A stretch of DNA of 64,000 nt from Massilibacillus massiliensis (GTDB lineage: Bacteria > Bacillota > Negativicutes > FLKF01): positions 1,817,534-1,881,533 of the forward strand of contig NZ_LT575483.1 in assembly GCF_900086705.1 (NCBI RefSeq), written 5' to 3'. Below the pieces are notes generated by a model, which saw only the letters and a list, made by a program, of their open reading frames with translations, was not told where the DNA came from and did not search any database. Positions 1 through 7,975 of the stretch are shown piece after piece. Position 1 is the stretch's first letter; each line of letters opens with the position of its first letter. A program made the position numbers and the translations under genes.

Positions 1-563
1 AATGCGATAAATGGACTATTTTCAGCAATGATTTTTTCTTGCATGGCATATTTATGCATATATTCAACAAACAGTGTTTTTCCCGTTCCGCTTTCTCCTA
101 TAATGAGTGTCGGCAAGCCAAACGGTGGATATCGTACCGAAGCTTTTGCCTGCTTAATACAATTTTTCAGACTTCTATCATAGCCAACCAGATGATGAAA
201 GATATCCGGTTTTTCTGCTTGCAACTGACCAATTGGAGCTTTTTGCAATTTGCATTCAGTCTCATAGTTTGTAAGTGCTCTATGAATATACGAGATGGAA
301 ACATCAAAACCATGCTTAGCAAGTTCCATGCTTACTTGTTTGGCATTTATTTTGCTGTTTTTCTGCTTTAAAGCCTCTATAATATGAAAAATTGCGATTT
401 TCTTTCGCTCTCTTGAATTGGGAATTTGCAATTCATTTCGAACATTGGTCACCGTCTCTCGTAATACAGAAATTTTCCGAGCGATTTCTTCATCGCTCAA
501 GGGTTGCGTAATATCTTCACGTTCAATAATTTCTTTGATTTTATTTAAGGTATTTGCATTCAT
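1..563 (-). CDS. Sigma-54-dependent transcriptional activator, N-terminal part (runs off the window)
   Basis: The frame is open from an ATG at 563 to the left edge, giving about 187 residues. The first 110 residues contain two helix-turn-helix-like segments (DEEIARKISVLRETVTNVR and a second near residue 80). They are followed by the start of an AAA+ domain with Walker A GESGTGKT near residue 165. This layout (DNA binding at the N-terminus, then AAA+) is that of LevR/LicR-type activators of PTS operons, which normally continue into PRD and EIIA/EIIB-like domains that cannot be seen here. It is the last gene of the leftward PTS cluster and is the natural partner of the -24/-12 promoter at 3012-3027. 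Membership in the enhancer-binding family is secure; the exact subfamily is inferred. Confidence 0.85.
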   Translation of the reverse strand, partial: MNANTLNKIKEIIEREDITQPLSDEEIARKISVLRETVTNVRNELQIPNSRERKKIAIFHIIEALKQKNSKINAKQVSMELAKHGFDVSISYIHRALTNYETECKLQKAPIGQLQAEKPDIFHHLVGYDRSLKNCIKQAKASVRYPPFGLPTLIIGESGTGKTLFVEYMHKYAMQEKIIAENSPFIA

Positions 564-654
564 GGTATTTCCACCATCCCTACTATATCTTGAATCCACG
601 CGTACCTTGTCCGAATTGAAAAAGTATCCCGACGTCATTTCTGATTGTAATTAT

Positions 655-682
655 ACTATACCTTATACAACCCAGCTATCAA
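655..682 (-). promoter_or_regulatory. Candidate sigma-70 promoter for the activator gene
   Basis: On the minus strand TTGATA (677-682) and TATAGT (655-660) are separated by 16 bp, about 90 bp upstream of the activator ATG. This would let the activator be made independently of the PTS operon it controls. Confidence 0.4.
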
Positions 683-823
683 ATATTTGCTGCCAATCCA
701 TCCATAGTTTTACCTACAAGCACAATAACGGCTAAGTGCATCCGAATTTTTATATTTTCTCCAATCAAAGCCTAAAAATTCCGTTGCACTCACCGTCTCT
801 TCACTGTATCAGCTCTTTTAACA

Positions 824-1297
824 TCAACCTAACTGCAAGATCTTCGACATGAAAATTTGCTGCGCTTCTTCCTTAGATGCAACATGATATAAAGCTTCTA
901 AATTTTCTTCATACTTACAATAATTCACGATATTTTTTAAATAATTTAGATGCTTATTCTCGCCTTTCAAGGCCAGCAAAAAAATAACGCCTGCCTCTAT
1001 TTTCGTCTGATTATTTTCCATTGTATAAAACTCGACTGGATTTTTGCAGATACACAAAATAACAGCTGGACGCAATACATTTTCAGCTTCCGAATGCGGC
1101 ACAGCAATGCCAATCGGCTTTGTATTCAAACCCGTAGGAAACACACGCTCTCTAGCAATCGTAGCCGCAGCATATTGATCATTTACAAAATCTTTTTCTT
1201 TCAAATAGTCCGCAATATGCGCAATTACTTCTTCTTGTGTATTTAAATTTTCGGCGATTAATACATCATAATAAATTCCATCCACTACGCGATTCAT
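824..1297 (-). CDS. gatA: PTS galactitol-family IIA component
   Basis: A 157-residue protein of the PTS EIIA-2 fold, the cytoplasmic phosphocarrier that passes phosphate from HPr to IIB. The segment GIAVPHSE near residue 60 contains the histidine expected to be phosphorylated, followed later by VIFLLALKGENKHLNYL, which is typical of GatA/FruA-type IIA domains. The length is normal for a free-standing GatA. The start has a strong GGGGGG ribosome site. It follows the IIC gene by 24 bp and is the third gene of an IIB-IIC-IIA unit. The family is clear; the sugar is not, because this family also covers arabitol, ribitol and related polyols. Confidence 0.88.
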   Translation of the reverse strand: MNRVVDGIYYDVLIAENLNTQEEVIAHIADYLKEKDFVNDQYAAATIARERVFPTGLNTKPIGIAVPHSEAENVLRPAVILCICKNPVEFYTMENNQTKIEAGVIFLLALKGENKHLNYLKNIVNYCKYEENLEALYHVASKEEAQQIFMSKILQLG

Positions 1298-1321
1298 AAG
1301 ATTCCCCCCTTGAAAAATACG

Positions 1322-2596
1322 TTAAAATCCAAATACAAAACCAAACGCTTGATATACAAGTACGACTAACGGAGTTCCAGTTGCGTCCCAAGCAGAGATT
1401 GTACCTTGCGCAACATCATATTTCATCGTTCCAGCCAAAGCCGTCATTGGTGCAGCCATCAAACTTGCACCCCAGCAGAATAAACAAATAATAATGGATT
1501 CTACGATGATATTATGAAAAATATTGCCCTCTGTAATTGCGTTTACTGCGGCACTTTCCCAAAGAACGATGATGAGACTCACGGTGGCAATCATTTGATT
1601 ACCCGGAAGCGCAAGAGAAATCAATAATGCGATTGGATACATAATTAAAGTTGTCGGCGTAACGGCTGCATGACCAATTACCGTTGAACAATCCAGGGCA
1701 ATCCGAACGTCATCGCGTTTTAATCTGCTCGTAAGTGCCTTTTTCGCAACTCGAATTACCGGGAACCAGCCTTCGACAAGAATGGATGCCATTTTAGGCA
1801 AAAGTAAAAATGCCGCTGCCATTTTAACACCCAATAAAAGTGATCCCATAACGCCGATTTGACTTAAGGCTCCGATAAAGATTCCGACGACAGCCCCCAT
1901 GACTGTACTTTCTCCTAATATTCCGAATTTTCCCTCTATTGTTTCTGCATTTAAATTAATATCTTTCAGCACGGGAGTTCTTCTCAACAACCAAACTAAA
2001 GGAATGGCGATACAGGCTTGAAATGAGAAATGACTACCATGCGGCCACGATCCACCTGGTGGAAATCCATTGATTTTTTCAATATACGGTGCAGCAATAT
2101 CGGCTGCTTTTAAATCAATTACTAAAAATATAATAACCGCTAAAGTAGCAATCCAGAAATTGTTGGATGCGACGCCAATCAAGCCGCCTAACAACATCGC
2201 CCGCCAAGTATTAAACACATCTACATATAAAGTATCGGTAAATCTTATATAAACCAAAAATACATTCAATATCAAAAATAACAGTACACCAAAATATCCA
2301 TAGGTATTACCAAATGCATAACTTAAACAGCCCCACCCGATATCAATCACACTTTTACTAAATCCATATACTTGAATGATATTGTTTACAGGACCGATCA
2401 TCGCCTGCTGGATTAAACTAACGATCAGCATAATCCCCTGCAGCCCGATGGAAACTTTGATCGCACCAAGCACCGCCTTTTTAAACGGTACCTTTACAAT
2501 TGCAGCGATGATAAGAAAAAGACCAATGATGGTTACCGAAGAATCGAATCCAAAAAAAGCGGATAGAATATCAGTTACTTCATTTACTATATTCAT
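1322..2596 (-). CDS. gatC: PTS galactitol-family IIC permease
   Basis: A 424-residue integral membrane protein with about ten hydrophobic segments, matching the GatC (EIIC-Gat) family in size and pattern. The segment GFPPGGSWPHGSHFSFQ near residues 175-192 is the family's conserved hydrophilic loop. It forms the membrane channel that transports a polyol or sugar while IIB phosphorylates it. It sits between IIB and IIA, with a 90 bp gap to IIB that contains an 18-bp palindrome at 2656-2673. The start ATG has GGGGAG seven bases upstream. Substrate within the family is unknown. Confidence 0.88.
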   Translation of the reverse strand: MNIVNEVTDILSAFFGFDSSVTIIGLFLIIAAIVKVPFKKAVLGAIKVSIGLQGIMLIVSLIQQAMIGPVNNIIQVYGFSKSVIDIGWGCLSYAFGNTYGYFGVLLFLILNVFLVYIRFTDTLYVDVFNTWRAMLLGGLIGVASNNFWIATLAVIIFLVIDLKAADIAAPYIEKINGFPPGGSWPHGSHFSFQACIAIPLVWLLRRTPVLKDINLNAETIEGKFGILGESTVMGAVVGIFIGALSQIGVMGSLLLGVKMAAAFLLLPKMASILVEGWFPVIRVAKKALTSRLKRDDVRIALDCSTVIGHAAVTPTTLIMYPIALLISLALPGNQMIATVSLIIVLWESAAVNAITEGNIFHNIIVESIIICLFCWGASLMAAPMTALAGTMKYDVAQGTISAWDATGTPLVVLVYQAFGFVFGF

Positions 2597-2655
2597 TTTT
2601 TTACTCCCCTCTTAGCAATACATACTTAGCCTCACCTTGTACATGACTCTATTCA

Positions 2656-2673
2656 TTTAATAGCGCTATTAAA
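2656..2673. repeat. 18-bp perfect palindrome between IIB and IIC
   Basis: TTTAATAGCGCTATTAAA is a perfect palindrome, extended by flanking ATTCA/TGAAT with a one-base bulge. It could fold in mRNA as an intercistronic hairpin that sets the IIB:IIC ratio, or be a protein site. No U-run follows, so it is not an obvious terminator. Confidence 0.5.
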
Positions 2674-2686
2674 CTGAATTTATAAA

Positions 2687-2983
2687 TTATAAACTTTTTA
2701 CAACAGATACAATCTCACTCAATGCTTTTTCCGCAGCAGCATCATCTAACATGATACCCAAAGCTCTTACCATAGGCGTTCCTTCCACAGCCTTAATTTC
2801 GACCGTCGTCACAACCAAGTCTGCTTTACCAATCTGTTCTTCAAGATCTGTAACACGGCAGATCAAAACTTTCACATTTTTGATGTTCTCCGCTTTCATT
2901 CTGTCTTCAATTTCTTCTTTTAAATAATTTGACGTACAGATACCTGCTCCGCAGCAACATAATATCGTAATATTGTCTTTCAT
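2687..2983 (-). CDS. gatB: PTS galactitol-family IIB component
   Basis: A 98-residue cytoplasmic PTS EIIB of the lactose/galactitol fold. The N-terminal ILCCCGAGICTSNYLKEEI holds the phosphocysteine loop (C-G-A-G-I-C-T-S). It receives phosphate from IIA and hands it to the incoming sugar. The start ATG has GGGGGTGAAGGA upstream and lies about 30 bp from a consensus -24/-12 promoter, so IIB is the first gene of a sigma-54 transcript IIB-IIC-IIA. Family assignment is firm. Confidence 0.88.
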   Translation of the reverse strand: MKDNITILCCCGAGICTSNYLKEEIEDRMKAENIKNVKVLICRVTDLEEQIGKADLVVTTVEIKAVEGTPMVRALGIMLDDAAAEKALSEIVSVVKSL

Positions 2984-3011
2984 TCCTTCACCCCCTCTGC
3001 CTATTTATAAT

Positions 3012-3027
3012 TGCAAATACCGTGCCA
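3012..3027 (-). promoter_or_regulatory. Sigma-54 (-24/-12) promoter upstream of PTS IIB
   Basis: The minus strand reads TGGCACGGTATTTGCA, an exact fit to the consensus TGGCAC-N5-TTGC. It lies just upstream of the IIB gene and in the right orientation. Sigma-54 promoters need an AAA+ activator; one is encoded at the end of this same cluster (1-563). Confidence 0.85.
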
Positions 3028-3085
3028 ATTACACTCAAAGGATTTTTCCCCGCTTAAATACTAGCGCTACATCAAACCGGTTTGC

Positions 3086-3149
3086 TAAAATTACAAACTG
3101 CCACAAATTCCTCTGTAAAATTACAATAAAAAACTTTTTTGTAATTTTA
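3086..3149. promoter_or_regulatory. Candidate upstream activator sites (three TAAAATTACAA motifs)
   Basis: TAAAATTACAA occurs at 3086-3096 and 3116-3126, and in inverted form (TTGTAATTTTA) at 3139-3149. The last two form a perfect 11-bp inverted repeat with a 12-base spacer. They lie 60-125 bp upstream of the -24/-12 promoter, the usual place for enhancer-binding sites. A fourth copy is at 6149-6159, in the leader of the dehydrogenase gene. A 12-bp palindrome CAAACCGGTTTG (3073-3084) adjoins them. Confidence 0.5.
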
Positions 3150-3168
3150 ACAAACTCAGTTCCTACAA

Positions 3169-4062
3169 TTATTTCGCTTTGCCATCCGAACTTAATAGTA
3201 GCATTTTCTCTCTAACCACCTGTTTCATCGCTTTTAAAGGTTCTGCATACGCTGTACAAGGCCACACCGCCATATGCTCCTTTTGATTCAATTCTTCTTT
3301 TAACGTCGTGAAAAAAGCTGTGAGCATTTCCGAGAATATATTTAATTTACAAATACCCAAAGCAACGGATTTTTTAATTGCCTCATCCGGTGTTCCCGAT
3401 CCTCCATGCATAACCATTGGTACACTTGATTTTTCATTTAAAACAGCCAATCTGTCAAAGTGCAGTTTTGGCTCCTTCACATAAATTCCATGTGCCGTAC
3501 CAACCGCAACCGCCAGAGCATCCACACCTGTCTTTTGAATGAAATATTCCATTTCACTCGGATCCGTCAAAAAGTCATCCGGATTGTCAAATACATCCGT
3601 CTTCTCTTTTTTAATCCCCGTCTCAGAATTTCCAACAATCCCGTCTCCAACATGTCCAAGCTCTGCCTCTACCGACACATCAAATTTGTGGGCATATTCT
3701 ACAACTTTTTTTGTCAATTCTATATTCTTTTCCAATGGCAAAATCGAGCCATCAAACATAACTGAGGTAAATCCATTATCTATGCATTTTTTTATAAAAT
3801 CAAGATCTGTTGCATGATCTAGATGCAAACAAACTGGAACTTGTGCTTTTTTTGCCATAGCACTTAAAGTTTTCGTCCAATAGGTTAACCGGTCTCCTTC
3901 TAAATCTACCTTTAATCCCATTAAAATAACCGGCGCTTTCAATTCCTCTGCTACTTCTACAACCGCCATTGCCATATCCAGATTGCTTACGTCAAAGGCC
4001 CCAACTGCATATTTATTTTTTCTTGCATCCTCTAAGATCGTCTTCAAATTTACCAAAGCCAT
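3169..4062 (-). CDS. Class II fructose/tagatose-bisphosphate aldolase family protein
   Basis: About 297 residues of the zinc-dependent class II aldolase family (FbaA/GatY/KbaY-like). Visible signatures are HLDHATD (zinc and catalytic region), SVEAELGHVG, AVGTAHGIY and VMHGGSGTPDE, which carry zinc-binding histidines and the phosphate-binding loop. It would cleave a ketose bisphosphate or related phosphorylated compound into dihydroxyacetone phosphate and an aldehyde. The start was set at the ATG following GGAGG with nine-base spacing; the longer frame starts inside that site. It lies downstream of a leader terminator (4135-4193), so its expression is probably attenuated. Substrate is unknown; tagatose bisphosphate is only the commonest guess for a gat cluster. 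Confidence 0.85.
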   Translation of the reverse strand: MALVNLKTILEDARKNKYAVGAFDVSNLDMAMAVVEVAEELKAPVILMGLKVDLEGDRLTYWTKTLSAMAKKAQVPVCLHLDHATDLDFIKKCIDNGFTSVMFDGSILPLEKNIELTKKVVEYAHKFDVSVEAELGHVGDGIVGNSETGIKKEKTDVFDNPDDFLTDPSEMEYFIQKTGVDALAVAVGTAHGIYVKEPKLHFDRLAVLNEKSSVPMVMHGGSGTPDEAIKKSVALGICKLNIFSEMLTAFFTTLKEELNQKEHMAVWPCTAYAEPLKAMKQVVREKMLLLSSDGKAK

Positions 4063-4134
4063 TTTAAACGCCTCCAAACTTTATTTTTCCTTCAATCTTT
4101 ATCTTTTTATGATCTTCAGCTGTCTAGCCGCCAT

Positions 4135-4193
4135 AAAAAAATTCGACGAAAACAAGCTGGAGGGATATATTCCTCCTGCCTGTTCGTCGAATT
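4135..4193 (-). terminator. Leader terminator ahead of the aldolase gene
   Basis: On the minus strand the arms AATTCGACGAA and TTCGTCGAATT enclose an inner GGAGG/CCTCC stem and are followed by a run of T. It sits between the GlpP-like gene and the aldolase inside one cluster, so it acts as an attenuator rather than an end of operon. Its outer stem matches that of the hairpin at 6066-6116. Confidence 0.75.
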
Positions 4194-4214
4194 CTATGCC
4201 ACGATTCAACTTGT

Positions 4215-4781
4215 TTATTTTGTTGTTAATCGCCACAATTCCTTAGAACTTGTGGTAATTCCAATAACACCCGCCTTTTTCGCAGCTGCTATCATTTCTA
4301 TATTTTCTACGAAACCGCCTAAAAATACAGGCACATTTTTTGCTTTTTTGATTTGTTCAATAAATTTTAATCCATAGAATCCCGGACGTACCTCTATAAA
4401 ATCACACTTTGAATCAGCCAATGCTTTTAACGAATCATCTAGAGACTTAGAATCCATTAACGTAACCCGATGCATAGTCTCTAGTCCAATGCCCTTGATC
4501 ATATTCAGTTTTGCCGTACTCGAACAAATCACCATATCGACAGAATACAAATTTTTCAACAGATGTATACCGATCTTGTCCAAATTCAAACCGCCGATCA
4601 ATTCAGCATTTACCACTACTTTCTTATTTGCTTTATGGCACATATCTACAAATGATTTTAAATTTCCAATATGAATTTCACTCAATAATACATAATCATT
4701 ATGAAGTGTCAATGCATACGATAAATCTTTCACCATTCGAATAGAAGGAATTACGATAAATTTATCGTTTTTCATATTCAT
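4215..4781 (-). CDS. GlpP-family (glycerol-3-phosphate responsive) antiterminator
   Basis: About 188 residues matching the GlpP family: IVIPSIRMVKDL at the start, LLSEIHIGNLKSFVDMCH, a TIM-barrel-like alternation, FIEVRPG and LGGFVENIE, and the closing ITTSSKELWR. Known GlpP binds the glpD leader RNA in the presence of glycerol-3-phosphate and prevents termination. No glycerol genes are present here; instead two nearly matching terminator hairpins sit before the neighbouring dehydrogenase (6066-6116) and aldolase (4135-4193). I infer it regulates these. The start used is the ATG after GGTGGA; a longer GTG-initiated frame lacks a ribosome site. Confidence 0.85.
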   Translation of the reverse strand: MNMKNDKFIVIPSIRMVKDLSYALTLHNDYVLLSEIHIGNLKSFVDMCHKANKKVVVNAELIGGLNLDKIGIHLLKNLYSVDMVICSSTAKLNMIKGIGLETMHRVTLMDSKSLDDSLKALADSKCDFIEVRPGFYGLKFIEQIKKAKNVPVFLGGFVENIEMIAAAKKAGVIGITTSSKELWRLTTK

Positions 4782-4915
4782 AAAAACATTCCACCATTTT
4801 TCACAAGATTCTTTCACTTATGGTCATAAACAAACGGATTTTTTAGCCGCCTATTCGTGTAAATTATAACATGCAAGGTATCGTGCCGCAACAAACTCTA
4901 TGGATTAAAAAAGCC

Positions 4916-5956
4916 TTAATTTCTTACGTTTTGCATCGGTAAACCTTGCAAATAATTTTTAAGATCTTCATAGCCGATTTCAACAGAATTACGCATCGTA
5001 TCACAAGAAGTACCTGCTAAATGTGAGGTAAGCGTAACGTTATCCAATTGAAGGAATGGGCTGTCTTTTGGCAGAGGTTCTTCATCAAATACATCAATTG
5101 CCGCCCCGCCAATAGATTTCGTTTGCAATGCCTCAATCAAAGCCGCCGTATCTACAATACCAGCACGTGCTGTATTTATGAGATATGCAGTAGGTTTCAT
5201 CTGGTCAAATTCTTTTTTCCCAATGAACTTTGCAGTCTTTTCCGAAAGGCGAATGTGTACCGATACAAAATCCGATTGCGCCAGTAGCTCTTCGAAGGTG
5301 ACTGCTTTATACCCTGCATCCTCTATTACTTTCTTATCCATGAACGGATCATATACAATTACATTCGAGCCAAATCCTTGTAACCGTTCAATCACGCGTC
5401 GGCCGATATAACCAAACCCGATTATGCCCACCGTACAAGCTCTCATATCATGGATATATTCCTGATTGGCGAATTTTTTACACCATTTTCCCTCTGCGAT
5501 CAACTTATGCGCACGCGCAATATTTTTGTTTTCAGCGATCATCATACCGACGGTAAAATCCGCTACTGCATGCGCACTGCGCCACGGTGCATTAATTAAC
5601 TTAATCCCACGTTTCGTTAATTCTTCCACATCTGCATTTTCATACCCACCACGCAATACTGCAGCTACTTTCAAATTTTCACAAGCAGCAATGACTTCCC
5701 GATTAATCGAAGCAACGTGAACCACAATAATATCCTTGTCTTTACAAACGTCCAGCAGAGGTTTGTACGTAGGTGCTGCATCAACACCACCCAATTCAAT
5801 TTGCAGCATACGATCCGTAATCGGACCCATTGCATACATATCTTGATCTTCGATCATACTGACCTCAGCACCATATTGCTCTAGTTCATACATTTTCTGC
5901 ATCAATTCCGGAGTAATACCACCATCAGCCACAAGTAAGATTTTTGTTTTTTTCAT
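4916..5956 (-). CDS. D-isomer-specific 2-hydroxyacid dehydrogenase (phosphoglycerate dehydrogenase-like)
   Basis: A 346-residue NAD-dependent oxidoreductase of the SerA/LdhA superfamily. The Rossmann motif GIIGFGYIGRRV is near residue 178; the catalytic Arg is in INTARAG, the Glu in DVFDEEP and the His in TSHLAGT. It would interconvert a 2-hydroxyacid and its 2-keto acid. There is no C-terminal ACT domain, so it is not a classical serine-biosynthesis SerA. It is the first gene after a consensus promoter (6196-6225) and a leader terminator, and is followed by the GlpP-like gene. The substrate is presumably an intermediate of the adjacent PTS/aldolase pathway, but the sequence does not identify it. 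Confidence 0.85.
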   Translation of the reverse strand: MKKTKILLVADGGITPELMQKMYELEQYGAEVSMIEDQDMYAMGPITDRMLQIELGGVDAAPTYKPLLDVCKDKDIIVVHVASINREVIAACENLKVAAVLRGGYENADVEELTKRGIKLINAPWRSAHAVADFTVGMMIAENKNIARAHKLIAEGKWCKKFANQEYIHDMRACTVGIIGFGYIGRRVIERLQGFGSNVIVYDPFMDKKVIEDAGYKAVTFEELLAQSDFVSVHIRLSEKTAKFIGKKEFDQMKPTAYLINTARAGIVDTAALIEALQTKSIGGAAIDVFDEEPLPKDSPFLQLDNVTLTSHLAGTSCDTMRNSVEIGYEDLKNYLQGLPMQNVRN

Positions 5957-6065
5957 CTTCTCCCTCTCCCTCTTAACCGCATAATTTTATTTGCCGCCCA
6001 CATATATTGACTGCAAATTTTATATAAAAAGCACCTGCAAAGCAACTACTTTTATATTTACGAAT

Positions 6066-6116
6066 AAAAAAAATTCGACTAAAAGCTATTCGAAACGAAT
6101 AGCCTCTAGTCGAATT
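6066..6116 (-). terminator. Leader terminator ahead of the hydroxyacid dehydrogenase
   Basis: On the minus strand AATTCGACTA...TAGTCGAATT forms the outer stem and GCTATTCG/CGAATAGC the inner stem with a TTT loop, followed by eight T. It lies between the promoter at 6196-6225 and the gene start at 5956, so it is a transcription attenuator. The base of the stem (GAATTCGAC) is shared with the hairpin at 4135-4193. Confidence 0.78.
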
Positions 6117-6195
6117 CATATCTCAATTCAACGTATTACGATATTTTGTTGTAATTTTAAATGCATACTATTTTGTTGTCATTGATTATGCTTTG

Positions 6196-6225
6196 ATTAT
6201 ATATGCTTTTCCTTATTCCTGTCAA
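6196..6225 (-). promoter_or_regulatory. Sigma-70 promoter of the dehydrogenase/GlpP/aldolase transcript
   Basis: Minus strand TTGACA (6220-6225), 18-bp spacer, TATAAT (6196-6201), both perfect hexamers. Just downstream, the 15-bp direct repeats TATTTTGTTGT(A/C)ATT at 6142-6156 and 6169-6183 may bind a regulator. The whole interval 5957-6389 holds this promoter, the repeats, the leader terminator and the uxaA relic. Confidence 0.75.
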
Positions 6226-6249
6226 TATGAATTCTGAAAATTCCAATTG

Positions 6250-6358
6250 TTACATCGTCACACCATTTTTCCAAATTGTAATTTCGTGAAATTCCATTTC
6301 TTCCGCTTTGCCTTTTTATACGGGAACAACCGCTATAATATCTCATGTAAATGCACCT
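6250..6358 (-). pseudogene. Relic of the 3' end of an altronate dehydratase gene
   Basis: About 110 bp nearly match the 3' end of the uxaA part of the gene at 12491-15472 (12491-12600). The relic encodes the same tail, EEMEFHEI-x-IWKNGVTM followed by a stop, preceded by an in-frame TAA where the intact gene reads through. Similarity fades upstream. It sits just downstream of the LysR gene, and its direction matches its neighbours. It indicates an ancestral duplication or a recombination between these two loci. Confidence 0.8.
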
Positions 6359-6389
6359 ATGTGAAACCATCCCATCTTAAAAATATAAA

Positions 6390-7253
6390 TTATTCACATT
6401 TATATTCATCTAAAATATATTTAACAAAAGTATCCACTGTTGGGTGTTCCAACGAGCTATCTTTATAAATTAAGCAGGTATTTCTTGAGATAATACTTCC
6501 ATTTTTCCCTGTCGCTAAACAACTGAATAAAGCACGCTGATTTTTTAAGCAGATTTCCGGAATCAGCGCCCATCCTAATCCATTGGATACCATTTGCAGA
6601 CAAGTTTCTCGATTATGAACCTTTATAACTCTAGGAGAACAAGAAAAATGCTCCTTCCACCAATTTTCCCATTCCAGCTTTGCTTCTATACTTGCATTAT
6701 ATTGAATCCACGGCTGCGACGGCAAATCATCCATACGAATGGGTTGTAAAGAAACAAGACAAACAGGCTCTTTTTGAAGAAAATGCACTTTACCCAACCA
6801 AGACCTTTTTTCTCGCAAAATTGCCACATCAACTTCATCTTTTTCCAAGAGAGAAACGAGTTGCGAACTTAGCTCCGTTTTTAAATTAATTTCAATTCCA
6901 GGAAAACGCTCTTTAAATTTTCTGATTAAAGGCGAAAGTTTGTATTGCGCAAATATGTGAGAAACCCCCAGCTGCAAAGTTCCATGGACGGTGGCTTCCA
7001 TACTTCCGACATAATCTTTTGTCAAAGCAATCATATCCAGCATTTTCTCTGCGCATTGGTGTATATATTCACCTTGTGCAGTTAAAACCGACCCGTCAGA
7101 ATGTCGATTTAATATTTTAACTCCAAAATCTGTTTCTAGCCTTTTCAACCGATAAGTAAGCGATGGCTGTGAAATGTAAAGACGAGCAGCTGCTTTTGTG
7201 ATGCTGCCTTCTTCATAAACCATTTTTAAAGCGATTAGATCATTGGTATTCAT
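6390..7253 (-). CDS. LysR-family transcriptional regulator
   Basis: A 287-residue LysR-type regulator. The winged helix-turn-helix occupies residues 1-60 (GSITKAAARLYISQPSLTYRLKRLE), followed by a linker helix and a two-lobed effector domain starting near residue 90 (GTLQLGVSHIFAQYKLSPLI). Length is normal. The start ATG is preceded by GAGGAGCAAGAGGA. It is divergent from the permease/peptidase operon at 7976-12349, the classical arrangement for a LysR target, although the 720 bp gap is long. Its effector is unknown. Confidence 0.9.
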   Translation of the reverse strand: MNTNDLIALKMVYEEGSITKAAARLYISQPSLTYRLKRLETDFGVKILNRHSDGSVLTAQGEYIHQCAEKMLDMIALTKDYVGSMEATVHGTLQLGVSHIFAQYKLSPLIRKFKERFPGIEINLKTELSSQLVSLLEKDEVDVAILREKRSWLGKVHFLQKEPVCLVSLQPIRMDDLPSQPWIQYNASIEAKLEWENWWKEHFSCSPRVIKVHNRETCLQMVSNGLGWALIPEICLKNQRALFSCLATGKNGSIISRNTCLIYKDSSLEHPTVDTFVKYILDEYKCE

Positions 7254-7975
7254 TCCTCTTGCTCCTCCAATCGATATAAAATAACTCTACAGCCTTTTTG
7301 GAAATCACCATTCTTCTATAATAATTAATTATACTACTATAAATCATCGCATTCACCAAGAAATTTTTACACCTTATAAAATATACGTTAAATTTCATTA
7401 TTTTGTAATTTATTTACACTGTTTAGCGATAAAGGTTTGAACATCTAGATTATATCGAAACAACAACTTACTCTTGTGAAAGTTCCTCTTTCAATGACAA
7501 AGGGGTCGTATAAAAACTATACGGCCCCTTTGCCAAATTAAACACGCATGTTCAATCCAATCGAACAACTGTTAACTATTTATAAACTATATTTTAATTT
7601 GTGCTAAAAATACTGTCAATAGAATTCATCACAAATTAACTTTATTTCTATAAATTTATTTAAATGCTAATCACCGCTGAAACAAATACAACGATCTACA
7701 AATTCTGTCTCCATAGTTATTTTTCTAAAATAGCGTACAACTTTACCAATTGCTCTTCACGTCACTTAGCGCATATAGAATAAATTTATGCCCCCCCTTT
7801 TTAAATCTTCTATTTCTTTTTCTTGAAATAACCATACTATAATTTTAATCAATAATAAGATAATTTCACTTATTATATAGCGTTTTACTGTAAAGGGGCG
7901 TGGCTATCATGATCGCTGTATAGAATGCCTTACACGTATTTACTTTCAGAAAGAAAAAGAAGGAGAAGTTGCTCT
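7254..7975. other. Long divergent intergenic region with one strong hairpin
   Basis: No protein gene is visible. CAAAGGGGTCGTATA (7498-7512) and TATACGGCCCCTTTG (7518-7532) form a 15-bp hairpin with one G-T wobble; neither side is followed by a T-run. It could be the remains of a lost gene's terminator or an RNA element. The rest is AT-rich and should contain the LysR and permease promoters and the LysR binding site, which I could not pin down. Confidence 0.4.

Noticed and set aside
3073-3084. CAAACCGGTTTG as a CcpA cre site
   Set aside because: It is a perfect palindrome but does not fit the cre pattern of TGNAANCGNTNNCA.
7498-7532. Hairpin as a rho-independent terminator
   Set aside because: Neither strand has a T-run after the stem, and no gene ends nearby.
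7925-7975. Upstream ATG for the DcuC-family permease
   Set aside because: It adds a charged 17-residue leader with no ribosome site, while AGGAGA is well spaced from the ATG at 7976.
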